Of a stretch of DNA of 64,000 bases, positions 25,952 to 33,518 are shown one piece after another (positions within the stretch are counted from its first letter, which is position 1; each line of letters begins with the position of its first letter). The translations under genes were made by a program, and so were the position numbers. Under the pieces are notes generated by a model. It ran no database searches and was not told the origin of the DNA. It saw only the letters and a list, made by a program, of their open reading frames with translations. The stretch is from Agromyces flavus (GTDB taxonomy: Bacteria; Actinomycetota; Actinomycetes; Actinomycetales; Microbacteriaceae). The DNA is taken from the NCBI RefSeq assembly GCF_900104685.1, contig NZ_LT629755.1, positions 3,534,001 through 3,598,000 on the forward strand, written 5' to 3'.

Positions 25952-25963
25952 CCTCACATGAGG
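25952..25963 (-). repeat. CCTCATGTGAGG element
   Basis: Reads CCTCATGTGAGG on the minus strand, the same 12-mer as at 38187-38198. Confidence 0.55.
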
Positions 25964-26015
25964 CGGCCTTCACACGAGTCCTCGCCCAGCCCGACCGGAA
26001 CGGGCATCTCTCTTC

Positions 26016-26062
26016 CGAATCGGGTGGAAAGGTATCCGGCGGATACCTTTCCACCCGATTCG
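26016..26062. repeat. Perfect 22-base inverted repeat, 3-base loop
   Basis: Arms 26016-26037 and 26041-26062 are exact reverse complements around GGC. The arms include GGGTGGAAAGGTATCC. It could be a transcription terminator, a cruciform or an operator; no T-tract is present on either side and no transposase is nearby. Confidence 0.85.
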
Positions 26063-26139
26063 CGAGAGGACACCATGTCGCGCGTCCGGGCGCAGCTCCT
26101 CGAGGGTGTTGCCGGCTCAATCCCGCCGTGAGCAACGTC

Positions 26140-26310
26140 CTAGCCCTGCGCGAGTCGCAGGGCTTTCTCGGTGAAGTAGTTCACCTCCCCGTCGGCATCC
26201 TCGACGCCGAAGAGGAACTTGCCCGACGAAGTCGCCCGGACATCGACGACGGCGCCGCGTCCGCGCGGCGTGAGGACCTCGGCTCCCGGCGTGAAGATGG
26301 TTTCGCTCAT
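26140..26310 (-). CDS. Small protein, unknown (56 residues)
   Basis: Reads MSETIFTPGAEVLTPRG at the N-terminus and has a beta-rich, SH3/KOW-like pattern (GRGAVVDVRATSSGKFLFG, EDADGEVNYFTEKAL). Small proteins of this style resemble DUF1918/CarD-like beta barrels but no family can be asserted. Codon choice is normal for the genome. CATGAT lies 7 bases before the ATG with no Shine-Dalgarno, so it is probably leaderless. It lies 62 bases downstream of the AlkD-like gene. Confidence 0.65.
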   Translation of the reverse strand: MSETIFTPGAEVLTPRGRGAVVDVRATSSGKFLFGVEDADGEVNYFTEKALRLAQG

Positions 26311-26372
26311 ACGTCAGATCATGCGGGAGAGGTCGGGCGTTCCGCCTCCCTCGGGAGACGGATGGGTTGTCC

Positions 26373-27071
26373 TCAGTCGGCACGGCCGGCGGCGGGCCGC
26401 GTGTACCGGGTGCCCGGCGGGAGCTTGTCGACGGCGGCGCGCAGCGTGGGGCGCGGCATCCGCTCGGCTTCGGCGTCGAGGAAGGCGATGAGGCGCTCGG
26501 GGTCGACGCCGCCGAGGTGCCGTAACGCGATGCCGACGGGCTTGGCGACGACGGGGTCGGGGTCGTCCATGAGCAGCGATGCGAGCCGGAGCAGGTCGTC
26601 GCGGGCGGCCGCGTCGCCGCGGCGGAGGAAGCCGAGCGGGGCGGTCATCGCCGTGCGGCGGCGCAACGGGTCGGGCGATGCGGCGAGCTCGAAGAGCGGG
26701 TCGCGAGGGCGCTCCAGCAGGTACTCGCCGATCACGCGGGGTGCGGCCCGGTCGACCATGTCCCACGTGTCGATCGCGTCGTGCCGCCGCAGGTAGAGCT
26801 CGTACCGGTCACGGCGCACGTCGTCGGGCGCACCGCGCACCGCGAAGTCCATGACGCAGAACGCTGCCAGGCGCGGCTCGTACTCGGGCTCGTCGAGCAG
26901 CCGGTCGAGCTCGTCGACGGGCATCGCCGCGTACCGCTTCGTGATGTCGAACAACTTGCCCATGCGAACGCCGAGCACGGCGGCGCCACCGCGGTAGTGC
27001 TTCTGCGGGTACTGCTCGGGTCGCGCCGCCGCGCGAAGCTCGGCGAGGAGGTCGGCAGCGGTCGCGGACAT
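26373..27071 (-). CDS. DNA alkylation repair protein (AlkD-like HEAT repeats)
   Basis: 232 residues, all-helical. KHYRGGAAVLGVRMGKLFDITKRY is the N-terminal signature (about residues 25-48), followed by repeats such as WDMVDRAAPRVIGEYLL, RRRTAMTAPLGFLRRG and DPDPVVAKPVGIALRHLG. AlkD-type glycosylases excise bulky or cationic alkylated bases without base flipping. Length fits the family. TAGCCT lies 6 bases before ATG 27071, overlapping the stop of the upstream tetR. Confidence 0.85.
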   Translation of the reverse strand: MSATAADLLAELRAAARPEQYPQKHYRGGAAVLGVRMGKLFDITKRYAAMPVDELDRLLDEPEYEPRLAAFCVMDFAVRGAPDDVRRDRYELYLRRHDAIDTWDMVDRAAPRVIGEYLLERPRDPLFELAASPDPLRRRTAMTAPLGFLRRGDAAARDDLLRLASLLMDDPDPVVAKPVGIALRHLGGVDPERLIAFLDAEAERMPRPTLRAAVDKLPPGTRYTRPAAGRAD

Positions 27072-27077
27072 GCGGTC

Positions 27078-27083
27078 AGGCTA
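27078..27083 (-). promoter_or_regulatory. -10 hexamer of leaderless AlkD-like gene
   Basis: TAGCCT on the minus strand, 6 bases before ATG 27071; it overlaps the TAG stop of the tetR gene. Confidence 0.5.
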
Positions 27084-27659
27084 GCGGCGGAAGACGAGCG
27101 TCTCGAGCAGCAGTTCGAGCGAGCGCTGCATCCGGTCGTCGGTCCAGGCGGCCGGGTCCTCGATCGACTTCACCTCCGAACCGCGGCAGTAGAGGTACAG
27201 GATGTCGGCGATGCGCGCCGCCTCGGCGCGGTCGACCTCGCCGGCGCCGGTGAGGAACTTCTCGTACGTGGCATCCGTCACCGATCGCACGACCTCGTAC
27301 GCGCGACGGTTCGCATCGTGCACGTCGGCGATCACCTCGACCCAGAGGCTGCGCAGGACCTGCTCCTCGGGCGACGTCGAGCACATCCAGCGGGCGAGCT
27401 CGGCGAGACGGTCGACGCCGACGAGGTCGCCGAGGTGCGCGGCGCGCTCGTCGTCCCATCGGGCGCGGGCGTGCTCGAGCGCGTTCGCCATCAGGTGCGC
27501 GCGCGACGGCACGAAGTTCGTGATGTAGGCCGTCGACCGGCCGAGCCGCTCGGCCACCGCCCGCAGCGTGACCGCCTGCGTGCCGCGCTGCTGCGCGACC
27601 TCGATCGTGGCGCGCGCGATGTCGGCGAGGCGTTCGCCCTGGTCGACCTCGATCGGCAT
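27081..27659 (-). CDS. TetR-family regulator
   Basis: 192 residues from ATG 27659. Helix-turn-helix at about residues 10-55 (LADIARATIEVAQQRG, VTLRAVAERLGRSTAYITNFVPSR), then a helical ligand domain with a C-terminal ELLLETLVFRR. Divergent from the FAD oxidoreductase at 27731, and a 23-base imperfect palindrome lies between them, so it probably controls that gene. CAGGCT lies 6 bases before the ATG; an in-frame ATG at 27722 would read through the operator and is not used. Confidence 0.87.
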   Translation of the reverse strand: MPIEVDQGERLADIARATIEVAQQRGTQAVTLRAVAERLGRSTAYITNFVPSRAHLMANALEHARARWDDERAAHLGDLVGVDRLAELARWMCSTSPEEQVLRSLWVEVIADVHDANRRAYEVVRSVTDATYEKFLTGAGEVDRAEAARIADILYLYCRGSEVKSIEDPAAWTDDRMQRSLELLLETLVFRR

Positions 27660-27686
27660 GTTGACAGCCTGCCACGGGGTGAGTAC

Positions 27687-27709
27687 GTTCTCAAACACTG
27701 TTGTAAAAC
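27687..27709. promoter_or_regulatory. Putative TetR operator
   Basis: GTTCTCAAAC ACT GTTGTAAAAC: two 10-base half-sites that match as direct repeats (8 of 10) and also as an imperfect palindrome (17 of 23 positions), in an AT-rich island between the tetR and the FAD-oxidoreductase genes. Confidence 0.5.
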
Positions 27710-27730
27710 GCTGCTTTCTCATGGAGGATC

Positions 27731-29101
27731 ATGACCACCAACGGCGGGATCTCGTTCTGGTGGCAGCAGCTGGGCGTGCCGACGCCGCGCCCGGCGCTCC
27801 CGGGCGATCGCGACGTCGACGTCGCCATCGTCGGCGGCGGATACACCGGGCTGTGGACCGCCTACGCCCTCAAGCGCGCCCAGCCCGACCTGCGCGTCGC
27901 CGTGCTCGAACAGCGGTTCGCCGGCTTCGGCGCTTCGGGTCGCAACGGCGGATGGCTCACCAACTCGGTCACGGGCGGCCGCGAGCAGTACGCGAAGACG
28001 CACGGCCGCGACGCGGCGATCGCACAGCAGCGCGCGCTCAACGAGACCGTCGACGAGGTGATCGCCGTCGCCGCGCGCGAGGGCATCGACGCCGACCTCC
28101 ACAAGGGCGGCGAGCTCGAGGTCGCGTACACGCCTTCGCAGCTCGCGCGGCTCCGGGCGTTCGCCGCCTCCGAGCGGTCATGGCCCAAGACGGATGTCGT
28201 CGAGCTCGACGCGCGCGAGACGGCCGACCGCATCAACGTGGCCGGCGTGGTCGGCGGGGTGTGGCATCCGCACTGCGCCCGGTTGCAGCCGGCGAAGCTC
28301 GCGCGCGGCCTGGCCGACGCCGTCGAGCGCCTCGGCGTCGACCTCTACGAAGGCACGACCGTCACCGAGATCCGCCCGCGCCATGCGCTCACCGATCACG
28401 GCACCGTGCGCGCCGAGTTCGTGATCCGCGCGACCGAGGGGTTCACGCCCGACCTGCGCGGCGAGCACCGAACGTGGCTGCCCATGAACTCGTCGATGAT
28501 CGTGACCGAGCCGCTCGCGGCATCCGTTTGGGAGGAGCTCGGCTGGGATGGACGCGAGACGCTCGGCGACTTCGCGCACGTCTACATGTACGCGCAGCGC
28601 ACGGCCGACGACCGCATCGCGTTCGGTGGACGCGGCGTGCCGTACCGCTACGGCTCGCGCGTCGACGACGACGGCGTGACGCAGGCGCGCACGATCGAGA
28701 GCCTCACCGCGCTGCTGCACCGCTTCTTCCCCGCCGCGTCCGGCGCCGCGATCGAGCACGCGTGGTCGGGCGTGCTGGGGGTGCCGCGCGACTGGGCCGC
28801 GACGGTCGGGCTCGACCGAGCGACCGGGCTGGGCTGGGCCGGCGGGTACGTCGGCACCGGCGTCACCGCGACGAACCTCGCGGGCCGGACGCTCGCCGAC
28901 CTCGTGCTCGGGAACGACACCGAGCTCACGCGGCTGCCGTGGGTCGGGCACCGCGTGCGCAAGTGGGAGCCCGAACCGCTGCGCTGGCTCGCGGTGCAGG
29001 CCATCTACGGTGCCTACCACGCAGCCGACCGCGCCGAGTTCCGGGGGCGGGCAACGACCTCGCCGGCGGCGCGCGTCGCCGACCTGGTCGCGGGGCGCTG
29101 A
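27731..29101 (+). CDS. FAD-dependent amine oxidoreductase (DAO family, PuuB-like)
   Basis: 456 residues. FAD-binding GxGxxG in DVAIVGGGYTGLWTAYAL (about residues 30-50), then GFGASGRNGGWLTNS, a motif common to gamma-glutamylputrescine oxidases and sarcosine-type DAO enzymes, and a C-terminal VLGVPRDWAATVGLD...GGYVGTGVTATNLAG that closes the FAD site. It would oxidise an amine to an aldehyde or imine with H2O2. The substrate is not certain. TGGAGGATC precedes ATG 27731. Upstream divergent tetR is the likely regulator. Confidence 0.88.
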   Translation: MTTNGGISFWWQQLGVPTPRPALPGDRDVDVAIVGGGYTGLWTAYALKRAQPDLRVAVLEQRFAGFGASGRNGGWLTNSVTGGREQYAKTHGRDAAIAQQRALNETVDEVIAVAAREGIDADLHKGGELEVAYTPSQLARLRAFAASERSWPKTDVVELDARETADRINVAGVVGGVWHPHCARLQPAKLARGLADAVERLGVDLYEGTTVTEIRPRHALTDHGTVRAEFVIRATEGFTPDLRGEHRTWLPMNSSMIVTEPLAASVWEELGWDGRETLGDFAHVYMYAQRTADDRIAFGGRGVPYRYGSRVDDDGVTQARTIESLTALLHRFFPAASGAAIEHAWSGVLGVPRDWAATVGLDRATGLGWAGGYVGTGVTATNLAGRTLADLVLGNDTELTRLPWVGHRVRKWEPEPLRWLAVQAIYGAYHAADRAEFRGRATTSPAARVADLVAGR

Positions 29102-29202
29102 GGGCGCGCTGAGCGCGCAGCGTCGTCGGATGGCGGTTCCGTGCTCCGATTCGGCAGCCCGACGGGTCGCGCCGTGTCGGAGGCACCCATCAGACTGAGC
29201 GG

Positions 29203-30150
29203 GTGACTCGTCGTGGGCTGTTCCTGTTCGCTGCGCTCGGCATCGCGTGGGGCATCCCCTACCTGTTCATCAAGGTGGCGGTGAGCGAGCTCGAACCCGC
29301 GATGGTCGTGCTGGGCCGGTCGGCGCTGGCCGCCCTGCTGCTCATGCCGCTCGCGTTCTTCCGGCGCGAGGTGTGGCAGGTGGTGCGTCGGTGGAAGCCG
29401 ATGCTCGCCTACACCGTCGTCGAGATCATCCTGCCGTGGTACTTCCTCAGCTCGGCCGAGCAGCGACTTCCGAGTTCGACGGCCGGCCTGCTCTTGGCGA
29501 CGGTGCCGCTCGCGGGCGTCGCCATCGCGTTCATCATGGGTCGGCCGGAGCGGCTCACGCGACTGAACTGGCTCGGCATCGCGCTCGGCATGCTCGGCGT
29601 CGCGGCGCTCGTCGGGCTCGACATCGCCGGGTCCGACCTCATCGCCGTCGCCGAGATGGCGGTCGTCGTGATCGGCTACGCGCTCGGCCCGGCGATCCTC
29701 GCGCGCTGGATGTCCGACCTCCCCGGGGTCGGCGTCGTCGCCGTGTCGCTGGCCGCGACCGCGGTCGTCTACATTCCCTTCGTCTTCCTCACCGGTGCCT
29801 GGCCGACGGCGTGGCCGTCCACCGCGGTCGTCGTGTCGATCATCGTGCTCGCGGTGGTCTGCAGCGCGCTCGCGTTCCTGCTCATGGTGGCGCTCATCGG
29901 CGAGATCGGGCCGGTCAAGGCGACCGCGATCACCTACGTCAACCCCGCGGTCGCGATCCTTGCGGGCGTGCTGGTGCTGGGTGAGCGCGTGACGGTCTGG
30001 ACCATCGTCGGGTTCGGCCTCGTCCTGGCCGGCTCGTACCTGGTCACGCGCAAACGGCAGGAGCAGGTCGCCGCCGAAGGCGTCGAGGAGGCGTGCGCCG
30101 AGCAGACGCTGAGCCCCGAGCAGCAGCCCTCTGGCGTCCGCGAAAGCTGA
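29203..30150 (+). CDS. DMT-superfamily transporter (EamA repeats)
   Basis: 315 residues, ten hydrophobic helices in two EamA repeats (about 1-140 and 150-285), with WGIPYLFIKVA in helix 1 and the NPAVAILAGVLVLGE motif in the second repeat. A 30-residue hydrophilic C-terminal tail follows. It probably exports a small metabolite or amino acid. The start is GTG 29203; CAGACT lies 6 bases upstream without Shine-Dalgarno. Same strand and 101 bases after the oxidoreductase. Confidence 0.87.
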   Translation: MTRRGLFLFAALGIAWGIPYLFIKVAVSELEPAMVVLGRSALAALLLMPLAFFRREVWQVVRRWKPMLAYTVVEIILPWYFLSSAEQRLPSSTAGLLLATVPLAGVAIAFIMGRPERLTRLNWLGIALGMLGVAALVGLDIAGSDLIAVAEMAVVVIGYALGPAILARWMSDLPGVGVVAVSLAATAVVYIPFVFLTGAWPTAWPSTAVVVSIIVLAVVCSALAFLLMVALIGEIGPVKATAITYVNPAVAILAGVLVLGERVTVWTIVGFGLVLAGSYLVTRKRQEQVAAEGVEEACAEQTLSPEQQPSGVRES

Positions 30151-30287
30151 GAATTTCTCGTGGAATCCGTTCGCGCCATGCCCTCCGACGTAGCCTGAAT
30201 GGCGGGGACGGACCGAGTCGGGACCGTCCCCGCCGCCCCCTCGGCCCTCCGAAGACGCGCCATGCGCCCGCGGCAGAGGGGACCACC

Positions 30288-31406
30288 ATGACCGACCGAG
30301 CACTCGCCACCCGACCCCGCTCGGCGGCACCGAACAGCGACTTCACCGATCTCGCCCGCATGGTCAAGGCAGCCGGCCTCATGCGCCGGCGCTACGGCTA
30401 CTACTGGACCAAGCTCGTCGCGCTCCCGATGCTCCTCGCGGGCGCGATCGCGCTGTTCGTCTGGATCGGCGACACCTGGTGGCAGATGTTCACCGCCGTG
30501 GCGTTCGCGGTGATCTTCACGCAGATCGCGTTCCTCGGCCATGACGCCGCGCACCGCCAGATCTTCCGGTCGGGCCGCTGGAACGACTGGATCAGCCTCG
30601 TGCTCGGCGACCTGATCATCGGCATGAGCTACGGGTGGTGGCAGCACAAGCACACCCGGCACCACGCCAACCCCAACCAGATCGGCACCGACCCAGACAT
30701 CGACCTCCCGGTCATCGCCGTGACGCCGGCACGGGCGCAGCGGCCTCGAGCGGCCGTCGTGCGATGGACCATGGCCCACCAGGGCGCGTTCTTCTTCCCG
30801 ATCCTGCTGCTCGAGGGCCTCTCGCTGCATGCGTCGAGCGTTCGTCGCGTGCTGGTGCGCGAGCACGTCGCGAGGCGTCCGATCGAGATCGCGTTCCTCA
30901 CCATCCGGTTCCTGGGCTACCTCGCGCTCGTGTTCCTCGTGCTGTCGCCCGACAAGGCCGCGGTGTTCCTCGCCATCCAGCTGGGACTCTTCGGGTTCTA
31001 CATGGGCGCCTCGTTCGCGCCGAACCACAAGGGCATGCCGCTCGTGCCCAAGGGCGCTCGACTCGACTTCCTGCGCCGTCAGGTGCTGATGAGTCGCAAC
31101 ATCCGGGGCAATCGGCTGCTCGACACGATCATGGGCGGCCTCAACTACCAGATCGAGCACCACCTGTTCCCCTCCATGCCGAGACCGCACCTGCGTCGAG
31201 CGGCGCGGATCATCGCCGCGTACTGCGCGGACCGCGGCGTCCCGTACACCCAGACCGGGTTGTGGGAGAGCTACGCCATCGTCGTACGGCACATCAACCG
31301 GGTCGGGCTCGGTGAGCGCGACCCGTTCGACTGCCCCCTGGTGCAGCAGCGCGCGTGCATCACGGCCGAGCCGCCTGCGCTCGGCAGCCGTACCCCGGTC
31401 ACCTGA
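30288..31406 (+). CDS. Fatty acid desaturase (membrane, acyl-lipid type)
   Basis: 372 residues. The three His boxes are present: HDAAHRQ (about residue 85), HKHTRHH (about 120) and QIEHHLFP (about 288), which bind the di-iron centre. Four to five hydrophobic helices flank them. This family inserts a double bond into membrane lipid acyl chains, for membrane fluidity at low temperature; an electron donor is not encoded nearby. AGAGGGGA precedes ATG 30288; longer upstream starts have no site. Confidence 0.93.
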   Translation: MTDRALATRPRSAAPNSDFTDLARMVKAAGLMRRRYGYYWTKLVALPMLLAGAIALFVWIGDTWWQMFTAVAFAVIFTQIAFLGHDAAHRQIFRSGRWNDWISLVLGDLIIGMSYGWWQHKHTRHHANPNQIGTDPDIDLPVIAVTPARAQRPRAAVVRWTMAHQGAFFFPILLLEGLSLHASSVRRVLVREHVARRPIEIAFLTIRFLGYLALVFLVLSPDKAAVFLAIQLGLFGFYMGASFAPNHKGMPLVPKGARLDFLRRQVLMSRNIRGNRLLDTIMGGLNYQIEHHLFPSMPRPHLRRAARIIAAYCADRGVPYTQTGLWESYAIVVRHINRVGLGERDPFDCPLVQQRACITAEPPALGSRTPVT

Positions 31407-31455
31407 GCCCGGTCGCCATCATCGCGCTCGGTCGCGGTCGGGCGGAGCGGACCGC

Positions 31456-31917
31456 CTACGTGTAGTGCGACACGCGCGGCGAGAAGTCGATCTCCGATGC
31501 CTCCATCAGCACCTGCTCGGTGCGCTCGGCTGCCCGGGTCGCGATCTCTGCGGCATCCCTCGCCTGTGCCGACCCCGTGACCTCGACGCGGTTGCCGATG
31601 TCCTCGAGGATGCGGCCGATCAGGCGGGCGAGTCCGACCTTCAACTCGTGAAGGTTGGTGTTGCCGATCATGAGTCGCCGATCGGTCGTACTGAGGGTGA
31701 CGCGCGAGTAGCCGGCGTCGATCAACTGCTGCGCGACGGCGGGGGCCTGGAGGAGTGCGATCTCCTGCGGGAGTGGTCGCCGCGTGAAGACCGCGGTGAC
31801 GGTGTACCGCTCCGGGGCCTCGACCGTGCCGAGCGAGGAGGGCAGCTGGTCGACGAGGATGCGGTCGACGGCGAACGGCTGGAAGCGGCCGCGCTGCGGG
31901 AAGGAGGTGACGCTCAT
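31456..31917 (-). CDS. Conserved-looking protein, unknown
   Basis: 153 residues with no motif I recognise. Two halves can be seen: a beta-rich N-terminal part (FAVDRILVDQLP, YTVTAVFTRRPLP) and a helical C-terminal part. It is soluble, without signal peptide. Its ATG overlaps the stop of the upstream 82-residue gene by 4 bases (ATGA), so the two are coupled. Confidence 0.65.
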   Translation of the reverse strand: MSVTSFPQRGRFQPFAVDRILVDQLPSSLGTVEAPERYTVTAVFTRRPLPQEIALLQAPAVAQQLIDAGYSRVTLSTTDRRLMIGNTNLHELKVGLARLIGRILEDIGNRVEVTGSAQARDAAEIATRAAERTEQVLMEASEIDFSPRVSHYT

Positions 31918-32162
31918 CGATCGGCCGATCCGGGAGGTTCGTCAGTGGAGTCGGTAGAGTCCGTGGACTCCGTGGGCGTCTCGTGCGGGCGCCACGCTGC
32001 CGTCGCACTGTCCATCCAGCGATCGCCCTCGGGCGCGGCGGAATCGAAGGCCGACCAGAACGCGTCGGCGCGCCGGTCGTCCTCGGCGGCCAGCGCGCGG
32101 TCGCTGGACGCGTCGGAGCCTGTGTCGGAAGGCTCGGCCTCCGAAGGGTGATCTCTGCTCAT
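31914..32162 (-). CDS. Small acidic protein, unknown
   Basis: 82 residues, rich in Asp/Glu/Ser/Thr, with a TESTDSTDSTDE repeat at the C-terminus and a central helix-prone RRADAFWSAFDSAAPEGDRW. Predicted mostly disordered. The first gene of a two-gene unit with the 153-residue protein. TAGGCT lies 6 bases before ATG 32162. Confidence 0.6.
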   Translation of the reverse strand: MSRDHPSEAEPSDTGSDASSDRALAAEDDRRADAFWSAFDSAAPEGDRWMDSATAAWRPHETPTESTDSTDSTDEPPGSADR

Positions 32163-32168
32163 CTCCGG

Positions 32169-32174
32169 AGCCTA
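32169..32174 (-). promoter_or_regulatory. -10 hexamer of leaderless two-gene unit
   Basis: TAGGCT on the minus strand, 6 bases before ATG 32162. Confidence 0.5.
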
Positions 32175-32282
32175 GGCCGCCGACATGTGCGCTCTCACAG
32201 GTTCGGTGTCGATTCCGACGAGGCCCGTTCGACGTCCAGAATGAAGGCGGATGGCCCGCCCCACCAGACCGAGGAGAACCCC

Positions 32283-32837
32283 ATGCGCACCCTCATCGTC
32301 ACCGAGTTCATCACCCTCGACGGCGTCGTCGACTCGCCCGGCGGCGGCGACCACCCTCGCGCCGGCTGGACCTTCAAGGAGGTCCCGTTCGTCGAGGAGG
32401 CGTACGAGATCAAGGGCCGCGAGCAGACCGAGGCCGGCGCGATGCTCATCGGCCGCGTCAGCTACGACGAGTTCGCGCCGGTCTGGCCGAAGATGGAGGA
32501 GTTCGCCGAGTACAACGCGATGCCGAAGTACGTCGTGTCGTCGACCCTCACCGACCCCGAGTGGAACAACACGACCGTGCTGCGGTCGCTCGACGAGGTC
32601 GCCGAGCTCAAGCAGGCCGACGGCGAGGGCACCATCCTCGTGCACGGCAGCCCGACGCTCGCGCAGGGCCTCGCCGAGGCCGGACTCGTCGACCGCTACC
32701 ACCTGCTGGTCTTCCCCGTCGTGCTCGGCGACGGCAAGCGGCTGTTCAACGGGCGCGAGCAAGGCACGCTCAAGCTCGTCGAGCACGAGGCGTACTCCAA
32801 CGGCGTCGTCAAGAACGTGTTCGACGTCGAGCACTGA
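32283..32837 (+). CDS. RibD C-terminal/dihydrofolate-reductase-like protein
   Basis: 184 residues. LIVTEFITLDGVVDSPGGG is the N-terminal motif of the actinobacterial DHFR-like RibD_C family, followed by AGAMLIGRVSYDEFAPVWP and the C-terminal LVDRYHLLVFPVVLGDGKRLF. These proteins share the pyrimidine-reductase fold and bind NADPH; the substrate is unknown. GAGGAG precedes ATG 32283; the longer upstream frame lacks a site. Confidence 0.9.
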   Translation: MRTLIVTEFITLDGVVDSPGGGDHPRAGWTFKEVPFVEEAYEIKGREQTEAGAMLIGRVSYDEFAPVWPKMEEFAEYNAMPKYVVSSTLTDPEWNNTTVLRSLDEVAELKQADGEGTILVHGSPTLAQGLAEAGLVDRYHLLVFPVVLGDGKRLFNGREQGTLKLVEHEAYSNGVVKNVFDVEH

Positions 32838-32918
32838 CGCGCGGCGTCGAGCGGATGGCGCGCCGCGACCCGACTCCAACGGGCGGGCCGCGGTGCGCGA
32901 CATCCGCCCGGCCTCGGC

Positions 32919-33518
32919 TCAGTCGGCCGTCTCGCTCGTCGCCCGCCAGCCGACCTCGTCGCCGATGTCGAAGTAGTGGCGGAAGCTGTAGATCGTCGGA
33001 TGCCAGGCCCGCGGGTCGACGTGGTCGGTGCCGGGAACCACGATCGCGGGGTCGGCGTGCACGCGCACGACCTCGGCCTCGACCATGAGGTAGTCGCCGA
33101 GTCCGGGCGTGGCCCGGCGCACGCGTGCCTCGAACTGCAGGCGGCACTCCGCGACGCGCGGCGGCGCGACCAGGTCGGACGGCTCGAAGCTCAGGCCCGA
33201 CACCGCGAGCTTGTCGGGCTCGAACCGGTACCGGGCGGCCTTCGTCTCGGGAACCGGGTGGCGGCCCGTGACATCGGCCAGCTTCTCGACCGCGGGCCAG
33301 AGCTCGGGATGCGGGAAGCCGACCGTGAGCTCGGGCCGCTCGAGGAGGTTCCGCGCACTCTGGCCGTCGGTCTCGAGGCCGAGCACGAGCATCTGCTCGA
33401 GCGCCCAGTACGACGACGCGGGCGCGAGGTTCGCCGTGCCGTCGGCGTTGACGGTCGCGACCAGGAAGACCGGGGTGCCGACGTAGAGCACCTTCGGGCG
33501 GATGACGACGTGGCTCAC
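32919..33518 (-). CDS. Flavin reductase-like, FMN-binding split-barrel protein
   Basis: 199 residues from GTG 33518. Motifs of the flavin-reductase-like family: VGTPVFLVATVNADGTANLAPASSYWAL, the Gly-rich turn after the first hairpin and the GYLMVEAEV region. Binds FMN and may supply reduced flavin. The GTG overlaps the TGA of the upstream nitronate monooxygenase by 4 bases (GTGA). This coupling suggests they form a flavin-dependent two-component unit. Confidence 0.83.
   Translation of the reverse strand: MSHVVIRPKVLYVGTPVFLVATVNADGTANLAPASSYWALEQMLVLGLETDGQSARNLLERPELTVGFPHPELWPAVEKLADVTGRHPVPETKAARYRFEPDKLAVSGLSFEPSDLVAPPRVAECRLQFEARVRRATPGLGDYLMVEAEVVRVHADPAIVVPGTDHVDPRAWHPTIYSFRHYFDIGDEVGWRATSETAD

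Larger units (their letters stand above)
25833..26139. other. 307-base intergenic region with palindromes
   Basis: No gene is seen. It holds a near-palindromic CCTCACATGAGG (25952-25963) and a perfect 22-base inverted repeat (26016-26062). The composition is less GC-rich than its surroundings. Both flanking genes are on the minus strand, so the region is upstream of the lipoprotein hydrolase. Confidence 0.7.

Noticed and set aside
32900-33518. Start of the flavin reductase at an upstream in-frame position (34652)
   Set aside because: That region is the nitronate monooxygenase in another frame; GTG 33518 fits the GTGA overlap.
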